From the NCBI GenBank assembly GCA_963843645.1, contig CAWJLE010000005.1, positions 558,001-622,000 of the forward strand: DNA of 64,000 nucleotides, written 5' to 3'. Below are positions 24,221 through 32,951 of the stretch, one piece after another (the first letter of the stretch is position 1; every line of letters begins with the position of its first letter). Below the pieces are notes generated by a model, which ran no database searches, was not told where the DNA came from, and saw only the letters and a list, made by a program, of their open reading frames with translations. The position numbers were made by a program, and so were the translations under genes. The DNA is from CAWJLE01 sp963843645. Lineage in GTDB: Bacteria > Chloroflexota > Anaerolineae > DAOTYC01.

Positions 24221-25477
24221 TCAGAACCCTGACTCCCAGATCAGCCGGAACAACTGCGAGGAATGGTTGACGCCTCCATTTGTGGCGATTTTCCCCTGAT
24301 CGTTGATACCCAGGACACCGCCGCCGGAGGTGGTGATGATGTACGTGCCGTCGCCCTGATCGCTGAAGCTGAATTTTTCCCAGCCACCGACCTGTGGTGC
24401 GTCGAGGTGGAACGGAGCGGATCCCTTGCCGCCTCCACCAAGAGCGGTGAGGTAGTAGGGTACCCGATAGATGGCGTATGTGCCGTCAGGCTGACGCATC
24501 AGCTCAAACTCGGCCGCCGAGTCCGCCTGGGCTGCGTTGGGCTCGACCGCGTCGTTGTGCGGCCCGCCGGCCCCCGTCGTCGTGAGATAACGGCTGACGA
24601 AGTCCGACCAGATGGCGTAACTGACGCTGTTGTCCAGGTCGCCGATCTTAACCAGCCGCCACATTTCCCAACCGGAGGCGCTCTTCCCATCGGTGTGAAT
24701 GGGGTCCGTCGTCTTGCCGCCGCCCCCGACCGCGGTGAGGAGGTATCCGTTCACCGTCTGGATGGTGAAATAGCCACCCGGCTGCTGGAACATCCGGAAG
24801 ATCTCCCAGGCCGCCACATTGGTGGCGTCCGTGTGAAGCGCATCTCCGATCACTCCGCCTCCGTTCACCGCCGTAACGTAGTGACCGTTGGAAGTCATGA
24901 TGGCATAGTAGTTCGGGCGTCCCGAGGTGGGCGCCGGGCCGACCGGAACCAACCTGAACTTCTCCCAGCCCCCAATTTTCGTGGCGTCCGTGTGCACGGC
25001 GTTCGAGCCGTGGCCCCCACCGCCCAGCGCGGTGAGGAAGTGCCCATTGCTCGTTTGAAATGCGAACTCCCCTACCAGTGGATTGAAAACTCTAACCGGC
25101 GTAGGCTCCGGAGTCGGCGCAGCAGCCACGACGACGGTCAGCGATTGGGTGACAGGCTGGTTGTTGTGCTTCTTGTCCTTGCCCGTCACCGTGAAGGTTG
25201 TGGTCTGCGTCAGGTCGAAGGTTTTATCCGTTTTGTCGCCGTGCAGCGACTGACCGTCGAGCCTGGCGTCCTTGACGTTGTGCAGTCGAATGTGGAGCTT
25301 GACCTGGCCGCCGCCGGCAGGGAGGGCCGGCGGGTCTGCGGTGAGAGTGATGGGCGGGGTGTCAGCCCAGGCTGGCGAGACGATCAAGGCCAGCAGAACG
25401 AACAAGGCCAGTGCGAGCGTAGCGACACCCAACCCGAGCCACGAATCGGTGCGACGAAAGTGCGCGAACATCTCCAT
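24221..25477 (-). CDS. Secreted fascin-like beta-trefoil repeat protein
   Basis: A 418-residue secreted protein. The signal peptide is LGVATLALALFVLLALIVSPAWA (about residues 15-38). Residues 40-125 form an Ig-like or IPT-like domain (ITLTADPPALPAGGGQVKLH, TFTVTGKDKKHN). Residues 135-418 hold six repeats of about 45 residues with the pattern F/Y-x-I/F-x-T-x-N-G-x-x-L-T-A-x-x-G-G-G ... H-T-D-A-x-x-x-G-W-E-x-F-R. They are best kept in repeats 1-3 and 5, weaker in 4 and 6. This is the fascin/ricin-like beta-trefoil pattern, used for carbohydrate or protein binding. It is transcribed opposite to its neighbours, with its own upstream region. Function is probably binding an extracellular glycan (inference). 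Confidence 0.72.
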   Translation of the reverse strand: MEMFAHFRRTDSWLGLGVATLALALFVLLALIVSPAWADTPPITLTADPPALPAGGGQVKLHIRLHNVKDARLDGQSLHGDKTDKTFDLTQTTTFTVTGKDKKHNNQPVTQSLTVVVAAAPTPEPTPVRVFNPLVGEFAFQTSNGHFLTALGGGGHGSNAVHTDATKIGGWEKFRLVPVGPAPTSGRPNYYAIMTSNGHYVTAVNGGGVIGDALHTDATNVAAWEIFRMFQQPGGYFTIQTVNGYLLTAVGGGGKTTDPIHTDGKSASGWEMWRLVKIGDLDNSVSYAIWSDFVSRYLTTTGAGGPHNDAVEPNAAQADSAAEFELMRQPDGTYAIYRVPYYLTALGGGGKGSAPFHLDAPQVGGWEKFSFSDQGDGTYIITTSGGGVLGINDQGKIATNGGVNHSSQLFRLIWESGF

Positions 25478-25519
25478 GCCTCCTGGGCCGTCGGCGCAGC
25501 CAGGGATCGGGCGTCATTA

Positions 25520-25533
25520 CATCCGCGCGGATG
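25520..25533. promoter_or_regulatory. Perfect 14-bp palindrome upstream of the fascin-like gene
   Basis: CATCCGCGCGGATG is its own reverse complement and lies 43 bases upstream of the ATG at 25477 on the minus strand, where an operator could act. The rest of the 25478-25847 gap between the divergent genes shows no gene and no clear sigma-70 promoter. The functional role is a guess. Confidence 0.3.
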
Positions 25534-25847
25534 GACCGCCCGATCGACCGAGTTTTGCTACTGCCAATCTACCACGACCGATCCGCGCGCGGCTATGACT
25601 GCGGTCATACGAACGTGCGCAACCGTTCCGGGACCGGCGCTCCATCCGGGCTGACGCCGGTCGTGACGCCCTGGACGGTTCACCCGAGACGGGCGTCAGG
25701 GCGGGCGGCGATGGACATAACGGCTGGAGGAACTTGCGTGGAAATGGGGCTCGCGATTACAATTCTATCCGTCCACGCCAGGCGAGAGGAATCGATCTCG
25801 CCCGGCCCGCCACGTTCCACCTCGATAGCAGTTTGTCGGCGAAAAGG

Positions 25848-26777
25848 ATGGAAACCGGGTTGAAATCGAAATCATTGCTGTTTCTGGCTGGACTGGGGCT
25901 CATCTGGGGCACATCTTTCCTGTTTGTCAAGGTGTGCATCGATTCACTTCCGCTCTTTACGTTCATTGCCGGCCGAATGGTGATGGGTGCCGGTCTCCTT
26001 TACCTCGTCTTGCGTCTGAAGGGCGAGGACATGCGGCCGGTGGCGCACGCGTGGGGGCATTTCCTCGTGGTGGGCCTGCTCACCGTAGTGATACCCTGGG
26101 CGGCGATTGCCTGGGGCGAGAAGCGGATTTCCAGCGGCCTGGCCGCGATCCTATACGGCACGGGGCCGGTCTTCACCGTGCTCATCGCCCATCGCGTCAC
26201 CAGTGACGAGCGCCTGACGCTGAGCAAAATCGTCGGCATCGTCACCGGTTTCGCCGGAGTCGTCATCGTCATGTCACCGGAGCTGGGGCAGGGCGTTACC
26301 TTCAACTGGCTGGGACAACTGGCGGTCGTGGGCGCTTCACTCAGCAATGCCGCGTCGATCGTCTACGTGCGCACACAGCTCCGTGGCGTGCCGGCAACGA
26401 AGATATCCGTCGGCATGCTGACCTCTGGCTTCGTGCTGACTCTGCCCCTCATCTTGCTGACCGAGAACCCACTGGCGATCCATCCGTCGCTTCCGGCCTG
26501 GGGATCATGGGTGGCGCTGGGAATCGTGGGCACGTCCCTCGCCTATCTGCTGTCCTATTGGCTGATCGCCAACTCCGGCGCGACCTACGCTTCACTGGTG
26601 ACGTTCGTCATGCCACCGGTCGGCGTCCTCTGGGGCGTGCTCATCCTGGGCGAACGGGCGAGCTGGGCCGCGCTGGCCGGCCTCATCGTCATCGCGGCGA
26701 GCATCCTCGCCGTCAACGGCTACCTGGACGCGTCGCTGGCGCACGCCGCAGCACGATTCGGGTCGAGGAACGAGTAG
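25848..26777 (+). CDS. EamA/DMT-family transporter
   Basis: A 309-residue drug/metabolite-transporter-superfamily permease with ten predicted helices in two EamA repeats. Repeat 1 starts FLAGLGLIWGTSFLFVKV and includes GLLTVVIPWAAIAWGEKRISSGLAAILYGTGPVFT. Repeat 2 starts NWLGQLAVVGASLSNAASIVYV and includes SLAYLLSYWLIANSGATYASLVTFVMPPVGVLWGVLILGER. ATG 25848 is only one base from an AAAAGG stretch, so the TTG at 25860 (spacing about 9 from AAGGATGG) may be the real start. The family exports amino acids, nucleosides or drugs; the substrate is not predictable. No partner gene is adjacent. Confidence 0.88.
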   Translation: METGLKSKSLLFLAGLGLIWGTSFLFVKVCIDSLPLFTFIAGRMVMGAGLLYLVLRLKGEDMRPVAHAWGHFLVVGLLTVVIPWAAIAWGEKRISSGLAAILYGTGPVFTVLIAHRVTSDERLTLSKIVGIVTGFAGVVIVMSPELGQGVTFNWLGQLAVVGASLSNAASIVYVRTQLRGVPATKISVGMLTSGFVLTLPLILLTENPLAIHPSLPAWGSWVALGIVGTSLAYLLSYWLIANSGATYASLVTFVMPPVGVLWGVLILGERASWAALAGLIVIAASILAVNGYLDASLAHAAARFGSRNE

Positions 26778-26833
26778 CCCGGCAGCGTGTTCCGGAGAAG
26801 TTTCGGAAGGGCTGGCTACGCGTCGGCGTACTC

Positions 26834-26862
26834 TTGACAATCATTCATGTAAGGAGTATTCT
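26834..26862 (+). promoter_or_regulatory. Sigma-70-type promoter for the ICMT-like gene
   Basis: TTGACA at 26834-26839, a 17-base spacer and TATTCT at 26857-26862, about 97 bases before the ATG at 26960. The -35 box is a perfect consensus and the -10 matches four of six positions. It lies in the A+T-rich part of an otherwise GC-rich gap. Confidence 0.65.
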
Positions 26863-26959
26863 TTATTTCGATTGACCGGTTGGGACTCGAGGGCGTCCAT
26901 GCCCGACCGGCCAGAATCATATCGTCAAAGGTCAGAGGCGCCCCGAATGGAGCAACGCC

Positions 26960-27643
26960 ATGTATGGCCAAGAAGAGATCTCTTACGCCCCACGTGTCTT
27001 CAGCGTGGGAATGCACGTGGTCTTCGTTGCCATTGCCGCATGGCTCTATTTCGGCGGTGGCATCCAGACGGTTGGCGATTGGTTCGGCGTCACTTGGACG
27101 CCGGGGCCGCTCGGCCGTCGCCTGATTCATTTCGCTTTCGCATTGATCGTGCTGGTTCGCATGTCCGTGACGATGCTATACCTGCTGAAGCGGCGATACA
27201 ATTGGAGCGAAGCAGTCGCCGTGGTGTTTGCGCTGGCCATTTACCAGGTGGGATTCGCGATCCTCGGCGCCAGGCAGCAGAGGCCGATCGACATCCTTGA
27301 CGTGGCCGCAGTGGCACTGTTTTTGTTGGGCAGCTACCTCAACACGGGTTCCGAATTTCAGCGGAAGCGTTTCAAAGACAACCCCGCCAACAGGGGCAAG
27401 CTGTACACGCAGGGACTGTTCCACTATGCACGCCACATCAACTATTTCGGCGACGTGCTGTGGGTGACCGCCTGGGCGATCGTCACCCGCGTTCCCGAGG
27501 CGCTGATCATCCCCGCGCTGCTGCTCGCAGGATTCGTATTCGGCCAGATTCCGGCGCTCTCGAAGCATCTGGCCGAGCGCTACGGCGAGCAGTACACCGA
27601 ATGGGCGAAGACCACCAAGAAGCTCGTGCCGTACATCTACTAA
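26960..27643 (+). CDS. Integral membrane protein of the DUF1295 / isoprenylcysteine methyltransferase-like group
   Basis: A 227-residue protein with five to six hydrophobic helices (MHVVFVAIAAWLYFGGG, FAFALIVLVRMSVTMLYLL, AVVFALAIYQVGFAILG, AAVALFLLGSYLNTG and others). The conserved C-terminal block LYTQGLFHYARHINYFGDVLW followed by HLAERYGEQYTEWAK is typical of DUF1295/steroid 5-alpha-reductase-like and ICMT-like membrane enzymes, where it binds the cofactor (SAM or NADPH). The exact reaction cannot be assigned. It has its own promoter at 26834-26862 and no neighbours on the same strand within 5 kb. The following gap, 27644-28012, shows no gene or clear signal. Confidence 0.75.
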   Translation: MYGQEEISYAPRVFSVGMHVVFVAIAAWLYFGGGIQTVGDWFGVTWTPGPLGRRLIHFAFALIVLVRMSVTMLYLLKRRYNWSEAVAVVFALAIYQVGFAILGARQQRPIDILDVAAVALFLLGSYLNTGSEFQRKRFKDNPANRGKLYTQGLFHYARHINYFGDVLWVTAWAIVTRVPEALIIPALLLAGFVFGQIPALSKHLAERYGEQYTEWAKTTKKLVPYIY

Positions 27644-28012
27644 TACTGACCCGAACGCTCGCTGCAAGGTGCTTGATTTCGGGAGTGTGTTGCCGGGGAG
27701 AATTGGGCCGCCAGTTCCACCGGCTGTTTGCCCGTCCCGTGCCCACGCACTGCACCTGGCAGCACCAGGATGCGGCCAGCGCTTCACGCCACGGCCGTAG
27801 CTGGGGTGCCAGTCCGGATCGATGCCATGGCCGGCGACCGGACTGGGTACGCGCTACCGTTCCCTCCCAGACCAATGCAATGGGCTTGATTCGTGGCGCT
27901 GAGAAGAGGGCTGCGATTGTGCATGCAGTCGTTTTTTCGGGCGGGACGTCTGGGTGCATTTTCTGGTATCTGGCCCTGGCCTCACTGGCTCGGCTCTCTA
28001 AGTCAACCCATT

Positions 28013-29851
28013 TCATTCCTCTGGGATGTTCTGCAAAACTTCTTGTAACAGCCTCATGGCATTTCCAACGCTGGGGATGAGCAACCTCTCGGCCGGCGAG
28101 TGCACATCATTTATCGTCGGTCCGATCGATATCATGTCCATATCCGGATACGTTCCACCAATCACGCCACATTCCAAACCGGCATGCACGGCCGTGATTT
28201 CAGGCTCTTGGCCAAACAGGCCCTGGTAGGTTGCTTTCATCAAGCTCAGGATGGGCGATTGAGGATCCGGGTTCCAGCCTTTGTAGTAATCGGCGAGCGC
28301 TACCTGGTATCCTGCCAGTTCCCAGACGCTGGCGATCATCTGGCTGACATCCTCCAAGGCAGAGTCTACCGAACTGCGCGGGTAACAGATCACCTGCATT
28401 TGTCCGTCCTGTATGTGCACTACGCCGAGGTTGTTTGATGTCTCGACCAGACCCGCCAGCGCATCGCTCATCCGTATCACCCCCTGGGGGTTCGCATACA
28501 GTGCGTTGATCAGGGTCCTCTGGAACTCATCAGTCATCACCTGGACAGGGGGGGCGACGGCCGCCAGCTCGACGCTTAGGTCGGGCTCGACCGCCGAGAG
28601 TTCAGACTTAATTGTGGCTTCATATGACTGGACATATTCGGTGAAGGCTGCCAGATGCTTGTCAGGAACAACGACTACCGCGGAAGCCACGCGCGGAATG
28701 GCGTTGGCAGCCACACCGCCTTTGAGACTCGCCAGGCGCAGCTCGTACGGCTCGACGGCACCCTTGAGCAGGCGCACCAATAGCTTGATAGCATGCCCGC
28801 GCCCCAGGTTGATATCGACGCCTGAATGGCCGCCCTTGAGTCCCTGGACCTTGACCTCATAGGAGACCATATCTGAAGGTGCGGGTATCTGCCGGTAAGA
28901 GGAGGTGACGTTCACGTGTCCGCCGCCTGCCGCGCCTATGAGGAACACACCATCCCATTCCGAATCCAGGTTGATCAGGATGCTTCCCCGCAGCTCATTC
29001 CCTGTCAGCGCGTTGGCTCCCGACATGTTGGTTTCTTCATCCACGGTGAACAAGCCCTCCAGCGGGCCGGTCTGCAGCGTCTGCGATTGCAGAACCGCCA
29101 TGATCATGGCCATCCCAATGCCGTCATCGGCGCCCAGGGTGGTTCCATTGGTGACCAGGTAATCCCCGCTCACGAAGGCCTGGATCGGGTCGGTCACAAA
29201 ATCGAACGCCAGACCAGCCTCCTTATCGGGCACCATGTCCATGTGTGCCTGCAAGACCACCCCCTGGCGATTCTCCAGTCCGGCTGAAGCCGGCTTGCGG
29301 ATAATCACGTTGCCGCCCTCGTCGACGAGGGTCTCCAACCGGAGTCCATGCCCGAACTTGACCAGGAATTCCCGGATCCGATCGATGTGACCCGATGGCC
29401 GCGGGATCTGGGTAAGCTCGTAAAAGTTTTGGAACACGTCCTGCGGCTCCAAATCTGCGAGGGCATCCCGGAGTGGGATAGTGGCTTCCGGCCTCGTGCC
29501 ATAGCCCGGTTCTGTTTCGCCGGAGGCTCCCGCGGTGCTGGGGTCGAGGGACTCATCCGGCCGGTAAGGCACCGCACGGAACACATATGGCTCGGTCGGG
29601 TTGCTGAAGCCGCACCCCCCCAATACCTTGAAGGCATTGGGGCAATCATCGATTCCCCACAGAAAAAAGTGGCCTGCGTTGACTTCAAAACCCTGTTGCA
29701 CTAGCTCGGCCTCGAAGCGACGACCATAGTCGTCGATTCCGGACGCCTTGCTCGCGAGCGCAACGCGGCCGGCGCAAGGCGCAAGCCCTGCGACCAGAAA
29801 GACAACGCACAGCACAGACAGCGAACGGAAGAGAATTCGGCGAGGGTTCAT
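28013..29851 (-). CDS. Secreted M20C dipeptidase (PepD-like) with extra N-terminal module
   Basis: A 612-residue exported metallopeptidase. A signal peptide (SLSVLCVVFLVAGLAPCAG) is followed by a module at residues 40-122 with a probable disulfide (Cys70, Cys80) that is also present in the neighbouring protein at 30158-31774. Residues 125-612 form a complete M20C aminoacyl-histidine dipeptidase: the zinc ligands His203/Asp205 in QAHMDMVPDK, Asp242 in TTLGADDGIGMAM, Glu272-Glu273 in VDEETNMSG, the dimerisation region GHSGVDINLGRGHAIKLL, and the late histidine in VHAGLECGVIGG. PepD is normally cytoplasmic, so secretion and the fused module are unusual. AAGGAGG precedes the ATG. The 29852-30157 gap upstream holds nothing else that I can recognise. 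Confidence 0.88.
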   Translation of the reverse strand: MNPRRILFRSLSVLCVVFLVAGLAPCAGRVALASKASGIDDYGRRFEAELVQQGFEVNAGHFFLWGIDDCPNAFKVLGGCGFSNPTEPYVFRAVPYRPDESLDPSTAGASGETEPGYGTRPEATIPLRDALADLEPQDVFQNFYELTQIPRPSGHIDRIREFLVKFGHGLRLETLVDEGGNVIIRKPASAGLENRQGVVLQAHMDMVPDKEAGLAFDFVTDPIQAFVSGDYLVTNGTTLGADDGIGMAMIMAVLQSQTLQTGPLEGLFTVDEETNMSGANALTGNELRGSILINLDSEWDGVFLIGAAGGGHVNVTSSYRQIPAPSDMVSYEVKVQGLKGGHSGVDINLGRGHAIKLLVRLLKGAVEPYELRLASLKGGVAANAIPRVASAVVVVPDKHLAAFTEYVQSYEATIKSELSAVEPDLSVELAAVAPPVQVMTDEFQRTLINALYANPQGVIRMSDALAGLVETSNNLGVVHIQDGQMQVICYPRSSVDSALEDVSQMIASVWELAGYQVALADYYKGWNPDPQSPILSLMKATYQGLFGQEPEITAVHAGLECGVIGGTYPDMDMISIGPTINDVHSPAERLLIPSVGNAMRLLQEVLQNIPEE

Positions 29852-30157
29852 CGTTTAAGGTCCTCCTTCAAGTTGGAACCGATCCGATGCGAGCTTGTTC
29901 AGCCCAGTCGAACCCTGACTAAGTTGCACTTGAGGGTGGCACGATAACTGTATCTTGTCGTTGTCTCCGACGACGATTAGTACCACCATCGCTGTCGGCA
30001 GATAGATCAACCGTTCATCCTTTCCTCCTTCTTGGTCTGTCAGAATCTCCACGAACCGCCAATTCACCTCTGTTCGAATGCCAAGTGGCAGAGATCCGGA
30101 TGTCCGAGATTCGAGCCCCCGTCAGCTCGACGGATGCCAGCCGCAACGCAGGCCGGT

Positions 30158-31774
30158 TCAGTGTAGCACCAGGGGAAGCCACAATCGATCGGGTTGCAGC
30201 GTGATGACGAGGGGGTTCAGTGTGAGCTCCGGCTTAGGCCCCCGCTCCGAACCAGGGAGAAGATAATCGCGCACAGAAAGGACCAGCTCAGAACACGTCA
30301 AATCGTTAGGGTCGGAGCAGACCGGGAGCTGATCGCCGATGGAATAGCAGGGACTACCGGCCGTTAGAGACTTCAGCACCTTGCGCTTGCAGTCGCGGGC
30401 GAAGTACTGGAGGAAGAAGCGATCGTGGTTGGGCACATCGTATCCGTCCGCAGAGCCGACCAGGTCGGTGTCATCGATGTTGTCAAAGCCGAGCTGAGTC
30501 ACGCTCGAATTAAGGCCCAAGCCCACGTAGGTCGCGTTGTCGGTTTGGGTGCCCAGAGCGCCAAGCGCGGCGTAGACCCGGTCGCCGGGGAGCCACAGCC
30601 TCTTGCTCATGAAATAGACCACGTCCTCATTGGGGGCAATGCAGTTCATCCCGACCTTCACACACGCGGGTCCGGTCAGGGACAGCTTGGATGCCTTCAG
30701 GTTCAGCAACGGCGCAAGGTCGCAGGGCTGGTTCCATCTGCTGCAGATGCTCTTGGCCAGCTTGCCGAGGTCGGGCGCCAGGCCGATCTCGGGCGGCGTG
30801 GTGCCATACCGGGCCTCGAACTCGACCCACGGGTAGGGCTGCGGCTCGTGGCTCGGCCGGCTGTCTCGGATGCGCAGGACGACGAGGGGCAGCTGCTTTC
30901 GCCACGTATCCGAGGGGGTGCCGTCCGCACCTCCGTCCTCGGGCATCGCGTAGCGCAGCACCGTCAGGAAATCATCCGCCCCCTCGTCGAGTCCGATCGC
31001 CATATTCGTATCTCCGAGCTGGGAAGGGATCTGCTCGGTGAAGACAGCGTCGTCTGGAACGCCGAGCCCGGCGAGGGCTTGCCGGACCGAGAGATTCATG
31101 GTCTCGTCCGGTGTGATGACGAAAGCGCGCACCGTGTCCCAGACAGCGCCTGACTGGTTCTCGATCACCACGTTGTTGATGGGGTCGCTCAGGTCTGCAA
31201 AGATCTCCAGGCGGTCGTCGTTCTTGGGCAGCTTGGTGAAGAACGTGTTGAGCAGGGCGGGAATGTTCTCTTTCACGAACAGGTACTGAGCGCTGCCCTC
31301 ATCCCACTCGCCCGGGCGCGAGAGCAGATACGTCTGCAGACCGAGATAGCGAGCCGGTGGGGGCAGCCGACCGAAGATCACGATCGCCTCGCGCGGGTCT
31401 AAGCGGTAGGAAGCGTTGTAACCCTCCACCGTGGGTCCGACCATGCCGGCAGTGCCTGGATCCACCCACTCGTCCGGCCAGGGAGGCACGATGGGGATCA
31501 CGTACGGCGCGGCAGGATTGTTGCCCAAGCAGGAGTGCAGCACCTCGTAGGAGTACGGGCAATCGTCCTGCGTATATAGTTTGAGATAGCCGCTGGTGAC
31601 CTCGTAGCCGAGCTCCGTGAGGCCGTTCGCCAGAAGACTCGCATTTCTTTGCACCAATGTGGCCCCATTGTTTTCCGCAATCGGGCTGCCGGCGGATGCC
31701 GGAACCATTCCTCCAACTATCAGCAGGAGAACGCCGAGGTGCAAACCAACGAGGACCTTGCGAAATGTGTTCAC
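30158..31774 (-). CDS. Large secreted protein of unknown function sharing a module with the M20C peptidase
   Basis: A 538-residue secreted protein starting at GTG 31774 with GGGAGG upstream. The signal peptide covers residues 10-29 (GLHLGVLLLIVGGMVPASAG). Residues 38-128 contain a module with DDCPYSYEVLHSC and NNPAAPYVIPIVPPWPDEWV that aligns without gaps over 45 positions (about 21 identical) to the M20C peptidase next door, including two cysteines ten residues apart. The rest (REAIVIFGRLPPPARYLGLQ, QTDNATYVGLGLNSSVTQLG, NHDRFFLQYFARDC) looks like one continuous domain that I do not recognise. The C-terminus ends RLWLPLVLH, a Chloroflexota-type tail. Substrate and function are unknown; the shared module suggests a common partner or surface target. 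Confidence 0.65.
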   Translation of the reverse strand: MNTFRKVLVGLHLGVLLLIVGGMVPASAGSPIAENNGATLVQRNASLLANGLTELGYEVTSGYLKLYTQDDCPYSYEVLHSCLGNNPAAPYVIPIVPPWPDEWVDPGTAGMVGPTVEGYNASYRLDPREAIVIFGRLPPPARYLGLQTYLLSRPGEWDEGSAQYLFVKENIPALLNTFFTKLPKNDDRLEIFADLSDPINNVVIENQSGAVWDTVRAFVITPDETMNLSVRQALAGLGVPDDAVFTEQIPSQLGDTNMAIGLDEGADDFLTVLRYAMPEDGGADGTPSDTWRKQLPLVVLRIRDSRPSHEPQPYPWVEFEARYGTTPPEIGLAPDLGKLAKSICSRWNQPCDLAPLLNLKASKLSLTGPACVKVGMNCIAPNEDVVYFMSKRLWLPGDRVYAALGALGTQTDNATYVGLGLNSSVTQLGFDNIDDTDLVGSADGYDVPNHDRFFLQYFARDCKRKVLKSLTAGSPCYSIGDQLPVCSDPNDLTCSELVLSVRDYLLPGSERGPKPELTLNPLVITLQPDRLWLPLVLH

Positions 31775-32055
31775 GCGAATGCCTCCCCTGGCAGGTTTCT
31801 GCTCAACGATGAAGCCTGTAGATTCCGTTTGAAACTCGACCTGCTATTCCGCCAAAATGCCCCGATCCGGGGGGCCATGCCCGCGATCGACAGGATCACC
31901 GCCTCTAGAGGAAGATCCACCTTCTCGTCTGTCTCGGATGCCGCTCTCCTCGTTTTGGTTTGACCTTTCTCTGAGCTGCGCAGGTCTTGCGAAATAAGTA
32001 GCAGCGTCCAGTCGCGCCTGAAGCTCCTGCTCCTGAACTTTCGCTGCCACACAGT

Positions 32056-32177
32056 ACAAAAACGCCGTCTAAACCTAGTCAGACGGCGCATCCAGTTCTC
32101 CAACCCATCGCATCGCCACGGGACAACCCGGCGACGGTTCACCTCCTTCCTCGTTGGAGCGAGTACTCACATGTGAT
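32056..32177 (-). ncRNA. Candidate structured leader or small RNA between promoter and terminator
   Basis: Transcription from the promoter at 32184-32212 would give an RNA of about 120 bases ending at the terminator hairpin. Within it, CTCCAAC and GTTGGAG can pair over distance and enclose a TCGCC/GGCGA hairpin and the sequence AAGGAGGTGA (32139-32148, minus strand). That sequence matches a full anti-Shine-Dalgarno complement but has no start codon at normal spacing. No riboswitch class was recognised. It may be an attenuating leader of the gene at 31774 or an independent small RNA. Confidence 0.35.
32058..32088 (-). terminator. Terminator-like hairpin in the leader of the 31774 gene
   Basis: On the minus strand CGCCGTCT and AGACGGCG form a perfect 8-bp stem with a 10-base loop and are followed by TTTTTG. 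It sits between a promoter and the secreted-protein gene, where it could act as an attenuator. Confidence 0.7.
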
Positions 32178-32183
32178 ACGTTC

Positions 32184-32212
32184 ATTTTATCATAGACTCC
32201 ATGATTTGTCTA
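32184..32212 (-). promoter_or_regulatory. Sigma-70-type promoter reading left
   Basis: On the minus strand TAGACA (32207-32212), a 17-base spacer and TAAAAT (32184-32189): each box has five of six consensus bases. The surroundings are A+T-rich. The next annotated gene in this direction begins about 410 bases later. Confidence 0.65.
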
Positions 32213-32951
32213 TATAATGTCCAATCCGGGATGCAGATTGTGCCCGGGACCGGTGCCGGGCGACATGAAGCAGATCCTCACCAACAACTCCGTGCTCCTC
32301 CTCGGCCGCGTCCTCGTGGAGAGCGATAGCGACCTGCCGCTGCCTGTGGACTTGCGAAACAGATACCGGCCGACGCCCCCAAATCGCCGATAAGTCCAGT
32401 GAGCGAGACTCGGGCGCCTCGGAACGGCGCGAAGATGGAGAAAAGGGCAACCCAAATCAAAGGGGAGAAGATTCCACCTCATTCTTGGCCATTTTGTGTC
32501 TTGACAAGGGGTCGTGGCTTGAAGGGGGTTGTATCAACTCGAAGGTGCGAAACAACAGGCGCCGCAACTCCTACCCTTTCGGCGGTCTAGTATCACTACG
32601 GCTGAGCCGGCTCTTTCTTTCCGTGAGAATGCGCACTATAATAATGACTGAGACGTACAAACTTGACCTTCTCCTTCCTGTCTTCGGACTCCGAAGTATC
32701 CTCGCTCGAGGGTCAGCGATTGACAACAGACTTGGAAACGGCCACATCTGGCGCGGAAGACCGCGGCAAATCGAGAAGACCGGCGATCTCAAGGGCAAGA
32801 GAGCGGGGGCGCCTTGAGGACCCATCAACAAGGCCACCTGAGGTGGTTCCTCAGCCTGAGGTGCCCTATTTTCTGGCTAGGTCTGCCAGGACGCCTCAAA
32901 ACGAAATGCCGGCGGCGGTGAACATCATCATCGGGCAGGAGGGTTGGTAGG
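32213..32951. other. Intergenic region without a recognised gene
   Basis: About 740 bases between the leftward promoter and the solute-binding protein gene. Short open frames exist on both strands but none has family resemblance, a consistent ribosome-binding site, or codon use like its neighbours. The composition is more A+T-rich than the adjoining genes. It may contain degraded coding or mobile sequence. Confidence 0.5.

Noticed and set aside
24263..25654. Long plus-strand frame over the fascin-like gene
   Set aside because: Its translation has no domain pattern, while the opposite strand shows a signal peptide and six regular repeats.
31771..32142. A 123-codon minus-strand frame in the leader region beginning at a GTG directly after AAGGAG
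   Set aside because: The Shine-Dalgarno-like sequence touches the start codon, the frame runs through a terminator hairpin, and the protein is Arg/Ser-rich without family resemblance.
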